NCBI RefSeq assembly: GCF_019396385.1
Contig: NZ_JAHKRN010000001.1
Span: 186,001-250,000 of the forward strand
Reading direction: 5' to 3'
Source: Nonomuraea harbinensis
GTDB lineage: Bacteria > Actinomycetota > Actinomycetes > Streptosporangiales > Streptosporangiaceae
DNA: 64,000 bases
In this document: piece after piece, positions 51,725 through 59,920 of the stretch
How positions within the stretch are numbered: the stretch's first letter is position 1
Layout: every line of letters starts with the position of its first letter
The notes under the pieces: model-generated
Database searches by the model: none
Seen by the model: only the letters and a program-made list of their open reading frames with translations
Told to the model about the DNA's origin: nothing
Position numbers and translations under genes: made by a program

Positions 51725-52575
51725 GCCCCGTCACCCGCGACCAGGAGGCCGTCGAGAGCACCGGCACCTGGCGGACGATCGCCCCAGGACCGGCCGAGCT
51801 CGACCCGCGCGGCTACGCCCGCCGCCGCACGCTCATGGAGCGCGGCCTGGCGATCCTCGTGCCGGTCGCGCTCATCAGCCTGTGGCAGCTGCTGGCCGGG
51901 GCCGGGGTACTGGAGAGCAACTACTTCCCCCCGCCCAGCGACATCGCGGCCTCCTGGGCCGACCTCCTGGCCAGCGGCGTCTACCAGGAGTCGGTGCTGG
52001 CCAGCCTGAGCCGCATCGTCTCCGGCTACCTGCTCGGCACGTCCTGCGCGGTCGCGCTCGGCATGGTGATCGGCTCCGTACGGCTGCTCAGGGTGGCGCT
52101 CGAACCCACGATCTCGGCGCTCTACACGGTGCCGAAGCTGGCGATCCTGCCGCTGCTGCTGCTCATCTTCGGTCTCGGCGAGACCAGCAAGATCCTCCTG
52201 GTCGCGCTGACCTGCTTCTTCGTCGTGCTCATCAACACGATCGACGCGGTCAGCAGCGTCTCCCCCCGCTACCACGACGTGGGGCGCTCGTGCGGCGCCT
52301 CGCGCTGGTCCACGCTCGTGCACATCACGCTGCCGGCGGCGCTGCCGCAGACCCTCACCGGGATGCGCATCGCCTCCGGCCTCGCCGTCATCGTCATCGT
52401 CGGCGCCGAGTTCGTCGCCGCCGACGCCGGCCTGGGATTCCTCGTGTGGAACTCGTGGAACCTCGGCGTCCCCGAGCACATGTACGTGGGCATCGTCTCG
52501 ATCTCGCTGATCGGCGTGATCGTCGGCCTGGTGCTCCGGGGCGTCGAATGGCTGCTCACCCCCTGGAACCGGTGA
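51721..52575 (+). CDS. ABC transporter permease (SsuC/TauC type)
   Basis: A 284-residue inner-membrane permease with about six helices. The cytoplasmic EAA-like loop is present as VGRSCGASRWSTLVHITLPAALP, and LAILPLLLLIFGLGETSKI is a typical mid-protein stretch of this subfamily. It starts within the ATPase stop codon and is followed 33 bases later by the binding-protein gene. It forms a homodimeric channel. Confidence 0.9.
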   Translation: MSPVTRDQEAVESTGTWRTIAPGPAELDPRGYARRRTLMERGLAILVPVALISLWQLLAGAGVLESNYFPPPSDIAASWADLLASGVYQESVLASLSRIVSGYLLGTSCAVALGMVIGSVRLLRVALEPTISALYTVPKLAILPLLLLIFGLGETSKILLVALTCFFVVLINTIDAVSSVSPRYHDVGRSCGASRWSTLVHITLPAALPQTLTGMRIASGLAVIVIVGAEFVAADAGLGFLVWNSWNLGVPEHMYVGIVSISLIGVIVGLVLRGVEWLLTPWNR

Positions 52576-52608
52576 CTTCCCCCACCGGCCGATCGAAAGG
52601 AACGACCC

Positions 52609-53652
52609 GTGACCGCACGGCTCTCGTTGAGCAGGCGCGTCATGGCCGCGCTCGCCCTCCCCATCCTCGCCCTCGGCGCGCTGACCGCCTGCGGCGCCGA
52701 GGAGGAGACCGGCACGCCCGCCAGTGACACCACCCGCACGCTCAAAGTCGGCTACATCTCCGGCACCTCGCTGGGCCCGGCCTTCGTCGCCGACGCCCTC
52801 GGGTGCTACCGCGACGAGGGCCTGACCATCGAGTTCGAGCCCATCAAGAACCCGGCCGACGCGATCGCCTTCCTCGCCACCGACAAGCTCGACGCCTACG
52901 TCGGCTCGCCGTCGGCCGGCATGTTCAACCAGGTCGCGAAGGGCGCCGAGCTCAAGATGGTCGCCTCGCTCGGCTCGGTGAACACGCCGGAGGGCGAGGC
53001 CGCGCCGAGCGGCCTGTTCGGCGCCAAGTCGATCAAGTCGGTGGAGGAGCTCAAGGGCAAGCGGGTGGCCCTGCTCGGCTCCGTCGGCTCGGCCACCTCC
53101 TACCTGCTGGGCAAGTCGCTCGAAGCCGGCGGGCTGAGCTTCGGCGACGTCGAGCTGGTCACCCTCGGCAGCTCCGACATGGTGCCCGCGCTCAAGAACG
53201 GCGGCGTGGAGGCCGCGCTGCTGTTCGCCCCCGAGACCCAGAAGGCCATCGACCAGGACGTGGCGCACGCCCTGGTCGACTCGAAGAAGGCGTACGGATC
53301 GAGCACCACGGCCGGCATCATCTTCGGCACCAAGCTGCTGAAGACCGAGCGCGCCACCGGGGTGAGCTTCCTGAAGGCCAACGCCTGCGCGGCCAAGCGG
53401 TTCGAGGGTGACTGGCGCAAGGACGCCGAGATCGTCAAGATGCTGGCCGACTTCATGAAGGTGCCGGAGAACACCATCAGCGGCGGCGGTCTCTACGCCT
53501 TCGACAGCAGCCTGGCCATCAACGAGGGCACGCTGACCGAGATGCAGGAGATGTTCGTGAAGGTCGAGGGCATTCTCACCTACACCGACCTGCTCCCGGC
53601 CGACAAGCTCGTGGACGACACGCTCAGGGCCGAGGCCGTGGGCGCGGCCTGA
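52609..53652 (+). CDS. ABC transporter substrate-binding lipoprotein (SsuA/NMT1-like)
   Basis: A 347-residue lipoprotein: basic start, hydrophobic MAALALPILALGALTAC with lipobox LTAC, then a mature domain of the SsuA/TauA class (TLKVGYISGTSLGPAFVADAL near the start and SVEELKGKRVALLGSVGS in the hinge region). It captures the substrate outside the cell and delivers it to the permease at 51721. The GTG follows GAAAGGAACGACC. A strong terminator follows the stop. Confidence 0.88.
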   Translation: MTARLSLSRRVMAALALPILALGALTACGAEEETGTPASDTTRTLKVGYISGTSLGPAFVADALGCYRDEGLTIEFEPIKNPADAIAFLATDKLDAYVGSPSAGMFNQVAKGAELKMVASLGSVNTPEGEAAPSGLFGAKSIKSVEELKGKRVALLGSVGSATSYLLGKSLEAGGLSFGDVELVTLGSSDMVPALKNGGVEAALLFAPETQKAIDQDVAHALVDSKKAYGSSTTAGIIFGTKLLKTERATGVSFLKANACAAKRFEGDWRKDAEIVKMLADFMKVPENTISGGGLYAFDSSLAINEGTLTEMQEMFVKVEGILTYTDLLPADKLVDDTLRAEAVGAA

Positions 53653-53665
53653 CCCGTACGGACGA

Positions 53666-53697
53666 GAAACGGCCGCCGGGAGACCGGCGGCCGTTTC
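53666..53697. terminator. Strong intrinsic terminator
   Basis: A perfect 14-bp stem (GAAACGGCCGCCGG and its complement) with the loop GAGA, 13 bases after the binding-protein stop and 9 bases before the end of the convergent regulator gene. AAAC/GTTT at its base lets it serve both strands. Confidence 0.85.
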
Positions 53698-53706
53698 CGT
53701 GTGAGG

Positions 53707-54495
53707 TCAGCGCGTGCCGTAGTCGATGTTGTCGAGCAGGTCGGTGTTGACCAGGTCGTTCTGCGAGGCGCCCAGGCTGGAGCTCCGCGTCGCGTCCAGG
53801 TGGGCGGTGGCCAGCTTGACGGCGCGGGCCCCGTCGCCGGCCTCGATCGCGTCGACGATCTTCTCGTGGTCGCGCAGCGCCGCCCTGAGCGACTTGCGCG
53901 CCATGGGGGAGTCGGTGTCGTCGCCCGCCGGGACGTCACCCCACACCGTGGACTCGTGGGCGGTCCAGATGAGCTCCAGCGAACCGATGATGACGATCAT
54001 CGTCTCGTTGCCGCACGTCTCGACGATCTTCTCGTGGAAGCGCCGGGCCAGCAGCGGGAACTGCTCCGCGTCGTCGAACGCCGCCTGCTGCTCCGCGATG
54101 ACCTTGCGGAGCTCGGGCACGGTGGTCTCGGCCCGGTCGGGGCGGGCGGCGCAGAGCGCGACACAGGTCGGCTCCAGGCTCAGCAGCGCCCCGCTCACGT
54201 CGGACATCGTGGTGCGGCGGGTCTGCAGCACCATGCTGATCGTGCGGGCGATGCGCTGCGGAGTGGGCAGGTGGACGACGGCGCCGCCGACGTTGCCGCG
54301 GCGCACCGACACCAGCCCTTCGGTCTCCAGGATGCGCATCGCCTCGCGCACGGCCGGCAGGCTGACCCGGAACTCCGTGAAGAGATGCTCCTGCCTGGGC
54401 AGGCTGTCTCCTTCGGTGAGCCGGCCCGAGAGGATGTCGTCGCGCAGCTTCGCGGCGACGATCTCGGCGAGACGCGGCTGTCGTAGCTGTCGCAC
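53707..54495 (-). CDS. FadR-type (GntR/FCD) transcriptional regulator
   Basis: A 262-residue regulator. The winged helix (about 8-72) reads LRDDILSGRLTEGDSLPRQE, then SLPAVREAMRILETEGLVSV. The FCD domain follows (about 95-240), with the metal/ligand-binding Asp and His residues in the helices including RRFHEKIVETCGN and RDHEKIVDAIEAGD. FCD regulators respond to organic acids or acyl-CoA. Set between the importer and two CoA ligases, it is a good candidate for controlling the catabolic operons. The GTG at 54495 follows GAAGAGG. A direct repeat lies upstream at 54565. Confidence 0.9.
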   Translation of the reverse strand: MRQLRQPRLAEIVAAKLRDDILSGRLTEGDSLPRQEHLFTEFRVSLPAVREAMRILETEGLVSVRRGNVGGAVVHLPTPQRIARTISMVLQTRRTTMSDVSGALLSLEPTCVALCAARPDRAETTVPELRKVIAEQQAAFDDAEQFPLLARRFHEKIVETCGNETMIVIIGSLELIWTAHESTVWGDVPAGDDTDSPMARKSLRAALRDHEKIVDAIEAGDGARAVKLATAHLDATRSSSLGASQNDLVNTDLLDNIDYGTR

Positions 54496-54564
54496 GCGTG
54501 CCTCTTCTCTCCTATGGTTTCCGGGAGCGGGCGAGGCGCCGGACAGGCGCTCGCGACACCCTGT

Positions 54565-54580
54565 CAATCTTACAATCTTT
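54565..54580. promoter_or_regulatory. Direct repeat upstream of the FadR-type gene
   Basis: CAATCTTA (54565-54572) and CAATCTTT (54573-54580) form two adjacent 8-bp direct repeats about 70 bases before the regulator start, in the AT-rich gap after the ligase gene. Elements resemble half-sites (ATCTT) of the recurrent motif. Autoregulation is possible. Confidence 0.35.
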
Positions 54581-54584
54581 ATGA

Positions 54585-56147
54585 CTACAGCATAACTTCC
54601 TTGGGCGGGGCGCTTGTCCGCAACTGGCGGCGCAGCACCTTGCCCACGTCGTTGCGCGGCATGGCGTCGACGGCGACGAAGGATACCGGCACCTTGTAGG
54701 GCGCCAGGTGCTCCCGGCACCACGCGGTCAGCCGCCCTTCGTCCACCTCGCCGTCGACCGGCACGATCCACGCGCAGGGCACCTCGCCGAGCCGGCGGTC
54801 GGGCACGCCCGCGACGGCCGCGTCGCGCACCGAGGGGTGGCGCCGCAGCACCTCCTCCACCTCGTCGGGGAAGACCTTGAGGCCGCCCCGGTTGATCATG
54901 TCGCTGACCCTGCCCTCGATCCACAGGAACCCGTCGGCGTCGAGCCGGCCGACGTCGCCGGTGCGCAGGAACCCGTCGAGCATCCGGTCGGCGTCTTCGT
55001 CGCCCGCGACCGCGTACCCGCGCATGCGGTAGGGGGAGCGGACGTGGATGTGGCCCGGCTCGCCCGCCGGCAGGTCCTGGTCGTGCTCGTCGAGTATCCG
55101 GACGTCCACGTCGTCGTAGGGGCGGCCGACCGCGCCGAGCTTCTCCGTGCCGTAGGTGCGGATGTCCTCGATCGTCCAGCCGACGACCTCGCCGCCGAGC
55201 TCGGTCTGCCCGTACGAGTTGAGCACGAGCACGCCGTACCGGTCGTGGAAGCGCTGGGCGACGGCGGGGGAGAGCGGCGCGGTGATGGAGCGCACGATCT
55301 GCAGCGGCTCCAGGGTGTCGACCTCGTCCGCCTCGCTGAGCATGGTGATCATGGCGGGCGCGAGCACCGTCGAGGTCAGCTCGTGCTCGCGCACCGCCCT
55401 GGCGAACTCCTCCGGCGTGAACCGGTCGAGCAGCACCACGCCGAACCCGGCGCGGAACGAGAAGAGCGTGTTGAAGATCCCCGCCCACAGCGCCAGGGAC
55501 AGGGGGATCAGGTTGGCCCGCAGCTCCGCCCGGGGCTCGCGCGGCCCCGAGCTCCGCCTGCGCAGCTTGCGCAGGCTCGCGTCCAGCGCGTCCAGCGTGC
55601 CGTCGTGGCGCAGCAGGACCGCCTTGGGCTTGCCGGTCGTCCCCGACGTGCGCAGCACCAGGGCGATGTCGTCGTCGTACGTGGTCGCGTCCGCCGGCAC
55701 GGGCCTGCGGGTGCGGGCGCTCCAGGTGGTCTCGTCGAGCTCCACGACGCCGATGCCGGCGTCCCGCCCCTCAAGGTCCCCGGTGGTGCCCAGGAGCAGG
55801 CACACGGGGGTGTCGTCGATGAGCGCCGCCACCTCGTGGCCCGTCATGCGGTGGTTGACCGGCATGTAGACGGCCCCGGCCCGCCAGGCCGCGAACATCG
55901 CCACCACGCCGGAGGCGCCGGACCCGACCAGTGCCCCGACCGGATGACCCGGCCGGACCCCGGCCCTCGTCAGCTCGCCGGCCACCCGGGACACGGCGGC
56001 GCGCAGCTCTGCCAGGGTCAGGGTGCTGCTGGTCGAATGCACGACGGTGGCCTCGTCGAGCGCGGGCAGCTCGTCGAGGAGCTCCGTCAGCGATCGCCCG
56101 GCCGGCCCGGTGGCCTGCCCGTCCCCCCGTGGAACGCTCGTGCTCAT
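54585..56147 (-). CDS. AMP-forming acyl-CoA ligase
   Basis: A 520-residue ANL enzyme. LRTSGTTGKPKA is the ATP-binding loop, LNSYGQTELGGE the second motif, FLRTGDVGRLD the adenylate-binding region and MPRNDVGKVLRR carries the catalytic lysine. The ATG at 56147 (MSTSVPRG) is chosen because GGAGAGG precedes it; an ATG at 56171 lies in the promoter island. It is divergent from a crotonase gene and upstream of the FadR-type regulator gene on the same strand. Confidence 0.88.
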   Translation of the reverse strand: MSTSVPRGDGQATGPAGRSLTELLDELPALDEATVVHSTSSTLTLAELRAAVSRVAGELTRAGVRPGHPVGALVGSGASGVVAMFAAWRAGAVYMPVNHRMTGHEVAALIDDTPVCLLLGTTGDLEGRDAGIGVVELDETTWSARTRRPVPADATTYDDDIALVLRTSGTTGKPKAVLLRHDGTLDALDASLRKLRRRSSGPREPRAELRANLIPLSLALWAGIFNTLFSFRAGFGVVLLDRFTPEEFARAVREHELTSTVLAPAMITMLSEADEVDTLEPLQIVRSITAPLSPAVAQRFHDRYGVLVLNSYGQTELGGEVVGWTIEDIRTYGTEKLGAVGRPYDDVDVRILDEHDQDLPAGEPGHIHVRSPYRMRGYAVAGDEDADRMLDGFLRTGDVGRLDADGFLWIEGRVSDMINRGGLKVFPDEVEEVLRRHPSVRDAAVAGVPDRRLGEVPCAWIVPVDGEVDEGRLTAWCREHLAPYKVPVSFVAVDAMPRNDVGKVLRRQLRTSAPPKEVML

Positions 56148-56170
56148 CCGCGTCCTCTCCATGAAACGCA

Positions 56171-56184
56171 ATCATTACAAAGAT
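56171..56184. promoter_or_regulatory. Operator-like motif upstream of the 54585 ligase
   Basis: ATCATT-AC-AAAGAT: left half-site exact, right half with one mismatch from AATGAT. It lies 23 bases before the ligase start on the opposite strand. The first ten bases recur (inverted) at 24734-24747. Confidence 0.5.
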
Positions 56185-56224
56185 AGTAACATCTACACGT
56201 AGGAGTGACGGGATCAAAGAGTGC

Positions 56225-56241
56225 ATCTTTATAATGCTTGC
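56225..56241 (+). promoter_or_regulatory. TATAAT promoter and operator-like motif for a leaderless crotonase mRNA
   Basis: TATAAT at 56230-56235 is a perfect -10 element whose start point, about 7 bases downstream, coincides with the ATG at 56242. It lies inside ATCTTTATAATGCT (56225-56238), another copy of the recurrent motif. No -35 match better than GTGACG (56205-56210, 19-base spacing) is seen. Confidence 0.5.
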
Positions 56242-57054
56242 ATGTATAGCGAGTATCCCGCCGTGGAAGGCCTGGTCACAGGGCTTTCCGAAGGCGTGCT
56301 CTCCCTGCGCCTGGCCGACCCGCGCCGGCGCAACGCGCTCAACGACCGCTCCCTGCGCGCCGTCATCGACGCCCTGGAGCTGGCCCAGAACGACGAACGG
56401 GTACGCGCCGTACTCCTGTCGGGCGAGGGCGGCGACTTCTGCAGCGGCTTCGACATCGTGGCGCGCAACGCGGGCTCCGGCGGCCGGCCCAGGCCGGGCG
56501 CGATCCAGCGGCGGCTGCCGTCGCAGGCCCACCGGCTGATCCCCCAGCTGTGCGAGCTGCAGGTGCCGGTGGTGTGCGCCGTCACGGGGTACGCGGTCGG
56601 GATCGGGTTCCAGCTCGCCCTGGCCTCGGACTTCGTGGTCGCCGACACCACGGCGACCTTCTGGCAGCCGTTCATCACCCGGGGCATGACGCCGGACAGC
56701 GGCGCCACCTGGCTGACCGCCCGCGCGGTCGGCCCGCTGCGCGCCCGCCGCCTGCTCATGCTCGGCGAACGCCTCGACGCCGAGACCGCGAGCGCGTGGG
56801 GCGTCGTGCACGAGGTCGTCGAGCCGGGCCGGGCGGACGAGGCGGCGGGCGCGCTCGCCGCCCGGCTGGCGGCCGGGCCGACGGTGGCGCTGGGCCTCAC
56901 CAAGGCCCTGATCAACCAGGCCGCCGACGCCGCGCTCGGCGAGCAGCTGCCGGCCGAGGCGTTCGCGCTGGAGGTCTCCTCCCGCGCCCAGGACTTCCGC
57001 GAGGGCCTGAGCGCCTTCGTGGAGAAGCGCGAGCCGAAGTTCACCGGGAAATAG
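56242..57054 (+). CDS. Crotonase family protein (non-canonical active site)
   Basis: A 270-residue crotonase-fold protein. The oxyanion hole is FCSGFDIVAR and VGIGF. The catalytic glutamate positions read GFQLALASD and QPFITRG, so both are replaced. The closing helix with VEKREPKF is typical of the family. No Shine-Dalgarno sequence precedes the ATG at 56242, which sits where transcription should start, so the mRNA is probably leaderless. The ligase gene follows 9 bases after the stop. Confidence 0.82.
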   Translation: MYSEYPAVEGLVTGLSEGVLSLRLADPRRRNALNDRSLRAVIDALELAQNDERVRAVLLSGEGGDFCSGFDIVARNAGSGGRPRPGAIQRRLPSQAHRLIPQLCELQVPVVCAVTGYAVGIGFQLALASDFVVADTTATFWQPFITRGMTPDSGATWLTARAVGPLRARRLLMLGERLDAETASAWGVVHEVVEPGRADEAAGALAARLAAGPTVALGLTKALINQAADAALGEQLPAEAFALEVSSRAQDFREGLSAFVEKREPKFTGK

Positions 57055-57063
57055 GAGGCCTTG

Positions 57064-58620
57064 ATGGACACGGAGCGGACCGTTCCGCGCATGCTGATGG
57101 CCGGGGTCGAACGGTTCGGCGACCGGCCGGCGGTCATCGACGGCGAGACCGAGCTGACGTACCGGGAGCTGCTGGCCGCGGCGCTGGAGGTGACGCGCGG
57201 CGCCATCGCGCTCGGCGTCCGGCCGGGCGACCGGGTGGGCATCTGGGCGCCCAACACCCACCGCTGGATCGTCGCCTCGCTGGGCCTGCACTGCGCCGGC
57301 GCCACCGTGGTCCCGCTCAACACCCGCTACCGCGGCCGCGAGGCCCGGGAGATCCTGGGCCGGGTCCGGGCGAAGGCGGTCTTCCTGGACAACGGTTTCC
57401 TCGGCTACGACTACGCGGCGGCGCTGCGGGAGCGTGACGAGGACGAGCCCGCGCTCGGCGAGCTCGCCGTGGTCGACATGCTCGACGGCGGGAGCTGGGG
57501 CGACTTCCTGGCGGGCGGCGCGGCGGTGAGCCCGGAGACCGCGAGGGAGACGGCGCTGGCCGTGGACCCCGCCGACCTGAGCGAGGTCATCTTCACCTCC
57601 GGCACCACCGGCCGGGCCAAGGGCGTGACCATCCCGCACGGCACCTGCCTGGACCTGTACGCGGCGTACGGCCGGATCTGGGGGCTGCGGCCCGGCGACC
57701 GCTACCTGGTGTCGCTGCCGTTCTTCCACACCGGCGGCAACAAGGCGGGCATCATCACGAGCCTGATGAACGGGCTGACGATCGTGCCGCTCCCCGTGTT
57801 CGACCCGGTGGAGGTCATGCGGATCATCGAGTCCGCCCGGATCTCGGTGATGAACGGGCCGCCCACCATCTACTACTCGCTGCTGGAGAGCCCCGGCCGG
57901 GAGTCCTTCGACCTCGGTTCGCTGCGCGTGGCCGCCACCGGTGCGGCCGTCGTGCCGGTGGCGCTGGTCGAGCGGGCCCGCTCCGAGCTGCCGTTCGAGC
58001 ACTTCATCACCGCGTACGGGATGAGCGAGTGCTTCGGCACCGCGACGATGTGCCGCGCGGGCGACTCCGCCGACGTGATCGCCCGCACCAACGGGCGCGC
58101 GCTGCCGGGCGTCGAGCTGCGGGTCGTGGACGCCGAGGGCCGCGACCTGCCGCCGGGCGAGCCGGGCGAGGTGCTGATCCGCGGCGCCAACGTCACCCCC
58201 GGCTACTGGGAGGATCCCGCCGCCACGGCGGAGGCGATCGACGCGGCGGGCTGGCTGCACTCGGGCGACGTCGGCACGCTCGACGCCGACGGCAACCTCA
58301 AGATCACCGACCGGATCAAGGACCTCTTCTTCGTCGGCGGGTTCAACGTCTCGCCCGCCGAGGTCGAGCAGGCGCTCGCGCGCCACCCGGCGGTCTCCGA
58401 GGTGGCGGTGGTCGGCGTGCCGGACGCCCGGCTCGGCGAGGTGGCCAGGGCGTACGTGGTGCGCCGGCGCGACGCCGAGGCCACCGGCGAGGAGATCATC
58501 TCCTGGGCGCGGGAGCGGCTGGCCAACTTCAAGGTCCCCCGTACGGTCGAGTTCGTCGAGGAGCTGCCCCGCAACGCCAGCGGCAAGGTGCTGAGGCGCG
58601 ACCTGCGCGCGGCGCTCTGA
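57064..58620 (+). CDS. AMP-forming acyl-CoA ligase (FadD3-like)
   Basis: A 518-residue ANL enzyme: FTSGTTGRAKGV, TAYGMSECFGT, GWLHSGDVGTLD, then FVGGFNVSPAEVE and LPRNASGKVLRR with the catalytic lysine. The opening ERTVPRMLMAGVERFGDRPAVI and the overall motif set resemble actinobacterial FadD3-type ligases that activate steroid-ring-derived propanoates, but this rests on pattern memory only. The ATG at 57064 follows AGGAGG by 6 bases. It is coupled with the crotonase upstream in a two-gene operon. Confidence 0.86.
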   Translation: MDTERTVPRMLMAGVERFGDRPAVIDGETELTYRELLAAALEVTRGAIALGVRPGDRVGIWAPNTHRWIVASLGLHCAGATVVPLNTRYRGREAREILGRVRAKAVFLDNGFLGYDYAAALRERDEDEPALGELAVVDMLDGGSWGDFLAGGAAVSPETARETALAVDPADLSEVIFTSGTTGRAKGVTIPHGTCLDLYAAYGRIWGLRPGDRYLVSLPFFHTGGNKAGIITSLMNGLTIVPLPVFDPVEVMRIIESARISVMNGPPTIYYSLLESPGRESFDLGSLRVAATGAAVVPVALVERARSELPFEHFITAYGMSECFGTATMCRAGDSADVIARTNGRALPGVELRVVDAEGRDLPPGEPGEVLIRGANVTPGYWEDPAATAEAIDAAGWLHSGDVGTLDADGNLKITDRIKDLFFVGGFNVSPAEVEQALARHPAVSEVAVVGVPDARLGEVARAYVVRRRDAEATGEEIISWARERLANFKVPRTVEFVEELPRNASGKVLRRDLRAAL

Positions 58621-58679
58621 CCTTTTCACCGTCGCCCCATTGCCAAGGAGAGGCCCTTGTGCCAGCCTTCTCTTACTAG

Positions 58680-58713
58680 GATTCAATCATAGATAAGATT
58701 GGATTGATTCAAT
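58680..58713 (+). promoter_or_regulatory. AT-rich promoter of the branched-chain-type importer
   Basis: GATTCAAT occurs at 58680-58687 and again at 58706-58713 (26-base period), the second overlapping the ATG. Between them ATCATAGATAAGAT (58686-58699) is a weaker copy of the recurrent motif, and TAAGAT (58694-58699) is a plausible -10 element, giving little or no leader. Confidence 0.4.
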
Positions 58714-59920
58714 GAAGGGCCACCGGGCGAGGTGGGCGGTTCTGGCGGCCGCCCTGCTCGCGCTCCCGGCATGCGGCGCCGCCGCAGAGGAAGCCGGGAC
58801 AACGGGCGCGGACGACGCCCCGTACGTGATCATGGTGAGCGCCGGCAGCGATGCCGGGCCCGTCACCGACCAGCTCATCACCGGCGTGAACTCGGTCAAG
58901 GCCGGCGTCGCGACGGTCAACGAGTCCGGTGGCGTCAACGGGCGGCAGATCAAGCTCATCGAGTCGCCGGACAACGCCAACCCCACCAAGGCGGTGTCCG
59001 GCCTGCGCGCGCAGCTCGCCAAGGAGAAGCCCGACGCCTACATCGTGACGGCCGGCACCCAGGTCAGCTCGGCGGTGGCGCCGATCCTGAACCAGAACAA
59101 GATCCTGTTCATGAACTCGGCCAACATCGACGACACGGCCGACCCGAAGCAGCACCCGCTGGCCTTCAACCTGGCCGCCTCCCCCCGCGTGGTGGTCGAG
59201 GACTACCTGCCGGTGTTCGAGTCCAACGGCTACAAGAAGATCGGCATCCTGCACGGCAACTCCCCGTACGCCAAGAACTTCGGCGAACTGTCCGAGACCG
59301 TGTTCAAGGAGAACGGCTACGAGGTCGTGGGCAAGGTCGAGTACGACTCCGCCGCGCTCGACATGACCGCCCAGATCTCCGCGCTCCGCGACGCCGACCC
59401 CGACGTGGTCGTCTTCAACGCCTACGGCGCCCCCACCGGGTACGTGCTCAAGGGCATCACCAAGCTGGGCTGGGACGTCCCGCTGCTCGGTGAGACGTCG
59501 GTCGCCTCGACCCCGCTGGTCACCCAGGAGCCCCCCGAGGGCCTGCTGGGCTCGGCCGAGGTGAAGAACCTCAAGATCGAGGTGAACGCGGCCACGGTCT
59601 ACGACCCGGCGGCGGAGGCCACGAACAAGGCCGTCGCGAAGATGAAGGAGCTCGGCGGCATCAAGGGCGCGATGGTCAATGTCCTCGGCTACGACGGCGT
59701 CCTGCTCATCGCCGCCGGGGCCAAGGACGCCGGCAGCACCGACGCCGCGGCCATCGCCAAGTCGCTGGAGAAGCCGGAGGTCAACGGCAACGCGGGCACC
59801 GCGGTCTACGCGGGCTACCCGTACTCGGCGGAGTCGCACGAGCCGAAGCTGGCGCGCGGCACCCACACGTTCGTGGACCCCGCCCCGATCGTCAACGGCC
59901 AGATGGGCGCGTCCAAGTGA
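58712..59920 (+). CDS. Branched-chain amino acid-type ABC substrate-binding lipoprotein
   Basis: A 402-residue periplasmic-binding-protein-like lipoprotein: hydrophobic AVLAAALLALPAC with lipobox LPAC, then the LivK-type fold (two Rossmann-like lobes) with VMVSAGSDAGPVTDQL, NESGGVNGRQIKLIESPD and VVFNAYGAPTGYVLKGI. Such proteins bind amino acids, amides or aromatic acids. No ribosome-binding site is seen before the ATG at 58712. The stop overlaps the permease start, and the gene is the first of a four- or five-gene importer operon interrupted by an insertion element. Confidence 0.88.
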   Translation: MKGHRARWAVLAAALLALPACGAAAEEAGTTGADDAPYVIMVSAGSDAGPVTDQLITGVNSVKAGVATVNESGGVNGRQIKLIESPDNANPTKAVSGLRAQLAKEKPDAYIVTAGTQVSSAVAPILNQNKILFMNSANIDDTADPKQHPLAFNLAASPRVVVEDYLPVFESNGYKKIGILHGNSPYAKNFGELSETVFKENGYEVVGKVEYDSAALDMTAQISALRDADPDVVVFNAYGAPTGYVLKGITKLGWDVPLLGETSVASTPLVTQEPPEGLLGSAEVKNLKIEVNAATVYDPAAEATNKAVAKMKELGGIKGAMVNVLGYDGVLLIAAGAKDAGSTDAAAIAKSLEKPEVNGNAGTAVYAGYPYSAESHEPKLARGTHTFVDPAPIVNGQMGASK

